Positions 61,568-64,000 of a stretch of 64,000 nt of DNA are shown here, one piece after another. A program made the translations under genes and the position numbers. The stretch comes from Palsa-504 sp963705835. Lineage in GTDB: Bacteria > Actinomycetota > Actinomycetes > Streptosporangiales > Streptosporangiaceae. The notes under the pieces are model-generated. The model saw nothing but the letters and a program-made list of their open reading frames with translations. It was not told where the DNA came from and did not search any database. Each line of letters starts with the position of its first letter. Position 1 is the first letter of the stretch. Location of the stretch: assembly GCA_963705835.1 (NCBI GenBank), contig CAVPLC010000003.1, positions 18,433-82,432 on the forward strand, given 5' to 3'.

Positions 61568-63339
61568 ACCCGTTCCCCAGCCCAGCCGACGGCCAGGAGC
61601 CCGACGGCTCCGTGCCTCCTGCGGCCCCGGGGAGCAGGCCCGGCGACGGCGAGGACGACGGCGAGGGCCCGGTCCAGGGCCTGTTCGTGTGCCTACCGTC
61701 GGAGAACCTGGACGTGGCGCGGTTCGCCCAGCACGGCCGGTCCGACGCGATGCCCCCTGGCCCGATGCTGGCCTCGGTGGTCCATGCCCTGACCGGCGAC
61801 GAGGGCGAAGGCCTGGCCGCGCTGTCCGATGACCAGCTGATGGGCGTCATCTCCGCGACCCGTCGGCTGGAGTCCCGGATCGCCTGGACCCAGCTGGCCG
61901 CGATGCGGGAGTTCGCCGCCCGCCGCCCGGCCGAGCCTGCCGGCCGGGGCCGGTCCACCCAATCCTGTGAGTTCGCCGCCGACGAGCTGGCCGATGAGCT
62001 GCACTTGACCTGGCAGTCCGCCGCCGGTCAGATCGCCTACGCCGAGGCCGTCGCGAACCGGCTGCCCCGCACCTTCGCCGCCCTGGCCGCGGGGATCATC
62101 CACCCGGTGCACGTCCGGATCATCGAGGACGAGACCAGCGTGTTGTCGGCGGCCGACGCGGCCCGCGCCGATGAGGAGCTCGCCGACAAGGCCGGGCCGA
62201 TGACCTTCGGCCGGCTCCGCTCCTACGCCCACCGCCTGATCCTCAAGCTGGACCCCGAGGCCGCCCGCAAGCGCAAGCAGGCCGCCCGCCAAGACGCCCA
62301 CGTGCGCCGGTTCCGGGAAGACTCCGGCAACGCCGGCATGGTCGCCCGCGAACTCCCCCCGGACGAGATCCTCGCCTCCTGGCAGCATGTGGAACAGCGC
62401 GCCCTGGACCTGCGCGCCGCCGGCCTGCCCGGCACTCTGCAAGAGCTCCGCGTCCGCGCCTACCTCGATTTGCTGCAAGAACGCGACGCCCGCACCACCC
62501 TGGCCGTGCCGGACGGCAGCCCCGCCTCCCCGGAGGGGACCGGCGCCCCGCAGGACAGTACTACCGGCACCACCGGCACCAGCGACCCCAGCGACCCCAG
62601 CGGCCCGCCGGACGGGACCGATGGCGGCGGCCCGGGCGGCAACGGCGGCCCGGGCGGCAACGGCGGCCCGGGCGGCAACGGCGGCCCGGGCGGGAACGGC
62701 GGCCCCGGCCCGCAGCCCGGCCGGCCGGGCGGCACCGGTCCCGGCGGCCGCGCCGCCCCGGATCCCGGCCCGGCCGTCGCGGCGCTGGTCAACCTCACCG
62801 TCCCGCTGGCTACCGCGACCGGGGACTCCGAGACCCCCGGCGAGGTCACCGGGTACGGCCTGCTCGATCCCGATACCGCCCGGGACCTGGCCGCCGCCGC
62901 GGCCCGCCACCCCCGCACGCGCTGGTGCCTGACCGCGGTGGCCCCCGACGGCACCGCCGCCGCCCACGCCTGCCTCCCTGGCCCGCTGCCCTGGCTCGCC
63001 GGGCCGCAGGCCGCCGCGTCGCTGCGCTCTCTTACTTTCAACTGGACCAGGATCATCCGCGGCCCCTGCGACCACGCCCGGGCCGAGGGCCGCTACCGGC
63101 CCGGACGGCTCCTGCAGCACCTGGTTCGCGCCCGCAACACCCGATGCACCGCGCCGGGGTGCGGGCAGCCCGCGGCCCGCTGCGACCTGGACCACACCCA
63201 GCCCTGGGAGCACGGCGGGCCCACCTGTCCCTGTAACCTCGCGCCGTTGTGCCGGCATCATCACCGGTGTAAACAGGCCGAGGGCTGGCGCCTGGAGCAG
63301 CCGGAACCCGGGGAAGCTTGCTTCATAGTGCCCTCCGGT
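61558..63339 (+). CDS. DUF222/13E12-type HNH endonuclease, 3' end replaced
   Basis: Open from ATG 61558 with no shift. An N-terminal acidic Pro/Gly segment, then the DUF222 domain (LMGVISATRRLESRIAWTQL, ELHLTWQSAAGQIAYAEAVA, IHPVHVRIIEDETSVLSAAD), a Gly/Pro/Asn repeat, a conserved C-terminal helix region and an HNH nuclease: CTAPGCGQPAARCDLDHTQP, EHGGP, NLAPLCRHHHRCKQ. After AEGWRLEQPEPG, near 63311, similarity to the family stops; the frame then runs on without a stop to the window edge, antisense to a recombinase gene. So the last ~20-30 residues and the normal stop have been replaced. Such genes belong to the REP13E12 repeat family of mycobacteria and relatives. Confidence 0.8.
62626..62697 (+). 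repeat. Four 18-bp repeats encoding GGPGGN
   Basis: GGCGGCCCGGGCGGCAAC repeated four times in frame (last unit with one change) gives a PGRS-like Gly/Pro/Asn linker between the DUF222 and HNH regions. Confidence 0.85.
63311..63339. other. Junction between DUF222 gene and recombinase element
   Basis: The point where DUF222 similarity ends and the stop of the leftward recombinase gene begins are within about 30 bp. The intervening sequence reads GGGGAAGCTTGCTTCATAGT with a short AAGCTTGCTT near-dyad. Candidate attachment-site or insertion boundary. Confidence 0.4.
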
Positions 63340-64000
63340 TCAGGCGTTGGATGGTTTTGCTGGGCTGGCCGTGGTGAGGCGGTTGCGGCAGGTGGCCTCG
63401 GTTTGGGGTGTCAGGGTGATCCACAGGCGGGCTCCTGGTCCGCGACGGGCTGGCAGGATGCCTTCCTTGATCCAGGCGTAGATGCGGGGTGGCTTGATGC
63501 CGAGCCGGGCGGCGGTTTGGGGGACGCTGTGCTCGCCGTCGCGGCGTGGCCCGGTCTGGATGTCTTTGTGCTGGTGGAAGGAGCTGGTTGCGCGCTGGCG
63601 GCAGGCGGCCTCGACATCGGGGCCGAAGGGGATGGCGTAGCGTCCGGCGGGTCCGCGGCGGGCGGTGAGGTAGCGGTGATCGATCCAGTACTTGATGGTC
63701 TGGACGGACACGCCGAGGCGGGTGGCAGCCTGGGTGACGGTGAGCTCGCCGTCGGCGGTTTGCGGGGGGTAGCCGATCTTGTGGTAGGTGCGCAGGTTGC
63801 CGGCGGCGTCAAGGTCGAAGGGGCGGTCGTGGGCGGTGCGGTGGCCGGCCGCGTCGAGCGCGGCGGCCAGGTCTTTGTTGTTCATGGAGGGTCCGAGCTG
63901 GCGGGCCAGGTGCACGGCGGCGGGGCTGGTGCGGGGCTGGTGCTGGTAGCGCTCGATGAGCAGTTCCCCGGTGGCGCCGGAGTTCCACCGCAGCCCGATC
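63340..64000 (-). CDS. C-terminal part of a large serine recombinase, N-terminus outside window
   Basis: Open from the right edge (codons from 63999) to TGA at 63340-63342, about 219 residues. The segment GLRWNSGATGELLIERYQ and LARQLGPSMNNKDLAAALDA resembles the region after the zinc ribbon in recombinase-family proteins. Two similar HTH-like units follow (ELTVTQAATRLGVSVQTIKY and HSVPQTAARLGIKPPRIYAW), each trailed by an ARRGPxGR block. The catalytic Ser domain would be to the right of the window, so the call is from the C-terminal part only. A transposase or plasmid protein with the same C-terminal domain is the alternative. Confidence 0.6.
   Translation of the reverse strand, partial: IGLRWNSGATGELLIERYQHQPRTSPAAVHLARQLGPSMNNKDLAAALDAAGHRTAHDRPFDLDAAGNLRTYHKIGYPPQTADGELTVTQAATRLGVSVQTIKYWIDHRYLTARRGPAGRYAIPFGPDVEAACRQRATSSFHQHKDIQTGPRRDGEHSVPQTAARLGIKPPRIYAWIKEGILPARRGPGARLWITLTPQTEATCRNRLTTASPAKPSNA

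Noticed and set aside
1..64000. CRISPR arrays, rRNA or tRNA genes
   Set aside because: No regular direct repeats with unique spacers and no recognisable rRNA or tRNA core sequences were seen by reading; a covariance search could still find a tRNA I missed.

Overview
The window comes from a very GC-rich actinobacterium. Evidence: strong GC third-position bias, many GTG starts and GTGA/ATGA overlaps, decaprenyl-phosphoarabinose synthesis genes, an F420-type LLM oxidoreductase, a DUF3052 protein and a 13E12-type (DUF222) HNH protein. A Streptosporangiales-like lineage is my best guess, but no 16S or marker gene is present to settle it. I see no rRNA, tRNA or CRISPR.

Layout. 1-6.7 kb: a partial anchored protein, then a terminal-oxidase operon (cupredoxin-like protein, subunits II, I and III, a small membrane protein, heme o synthase). 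7-10.5 kb: a phosphodiester-glycosidase-like exoprotein and two decaprenyl-phosphoarabinose genes (DPPR synthase, DprE2-type reductase). 10.5-14.8 kb: two two-component systems facing each other across a long hairpin. 14.9-17.9 kb: a LolA/RseB-like exoprotein and an ABC-2 exporter. 18-19.2 kb: a NicT transporter behind a Nur-like box. 19.2-26.2 kb: a kinase-less sensor-like membrane protein, an acyl-CoA synthetase, a serine hydrolase, a coiled-coil protein and a NarL-type two-component pair whose regulator has an internal deletion. 26.3-29.5 kb: a MacB/FtsX exporter. 29.5-34 kb: a DksA-like zinc finger, then an electron-transfer operon (Ser-rich anchored protein, ApbE, ferric-reductase-like cytochrome, NuoF-like protein, ferredoxin). 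34-48 kb: pirin, PurM, M20 peptidase, NudC, HAF-repeat protein, alditol oxidase, Asp-box exoprotein, DUF1349, glyoxalase, LLM oxidoreductase, FUSC protein, MFS permease, DUF3052. 48-53 kb: PadR/ABC/FtsX operon and a lone MreB. 53-61 kb: sedolisin, trypsin-like PDZ protease, a cobalamin riboswitch with a BtuFCD operon, and SthA. 61.5-64 kb: a DUF222 HNH gene cut at its 3' end next to the C-terminal part of a serine recombinase.

How the genes work together. The redox genes form two separate branches: a terminal oxidase with unusual proton-channel residues, and an ApbE-linked chain probably running from NADH or ferredoxin outward across the membrane. Envelope genes (arabinan donor synthesis, exporters, secreted proteases, secreted beta-propellers) dominate the rest. 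Cofactor supply is represented by nickel uptake (Nur-like site) and cobalamin uptake (riboswitch).

Two cross-cutting observations. First, about fifteen genes are split by one-base shifts, often at G or C homopolymers, so the sequence probably carries uncorrected indels; I give the reconstructed gene spans. Second, a short element built on TTCCGAACGGT recurs at least seven times between genes and has not been assigned to a known family here.
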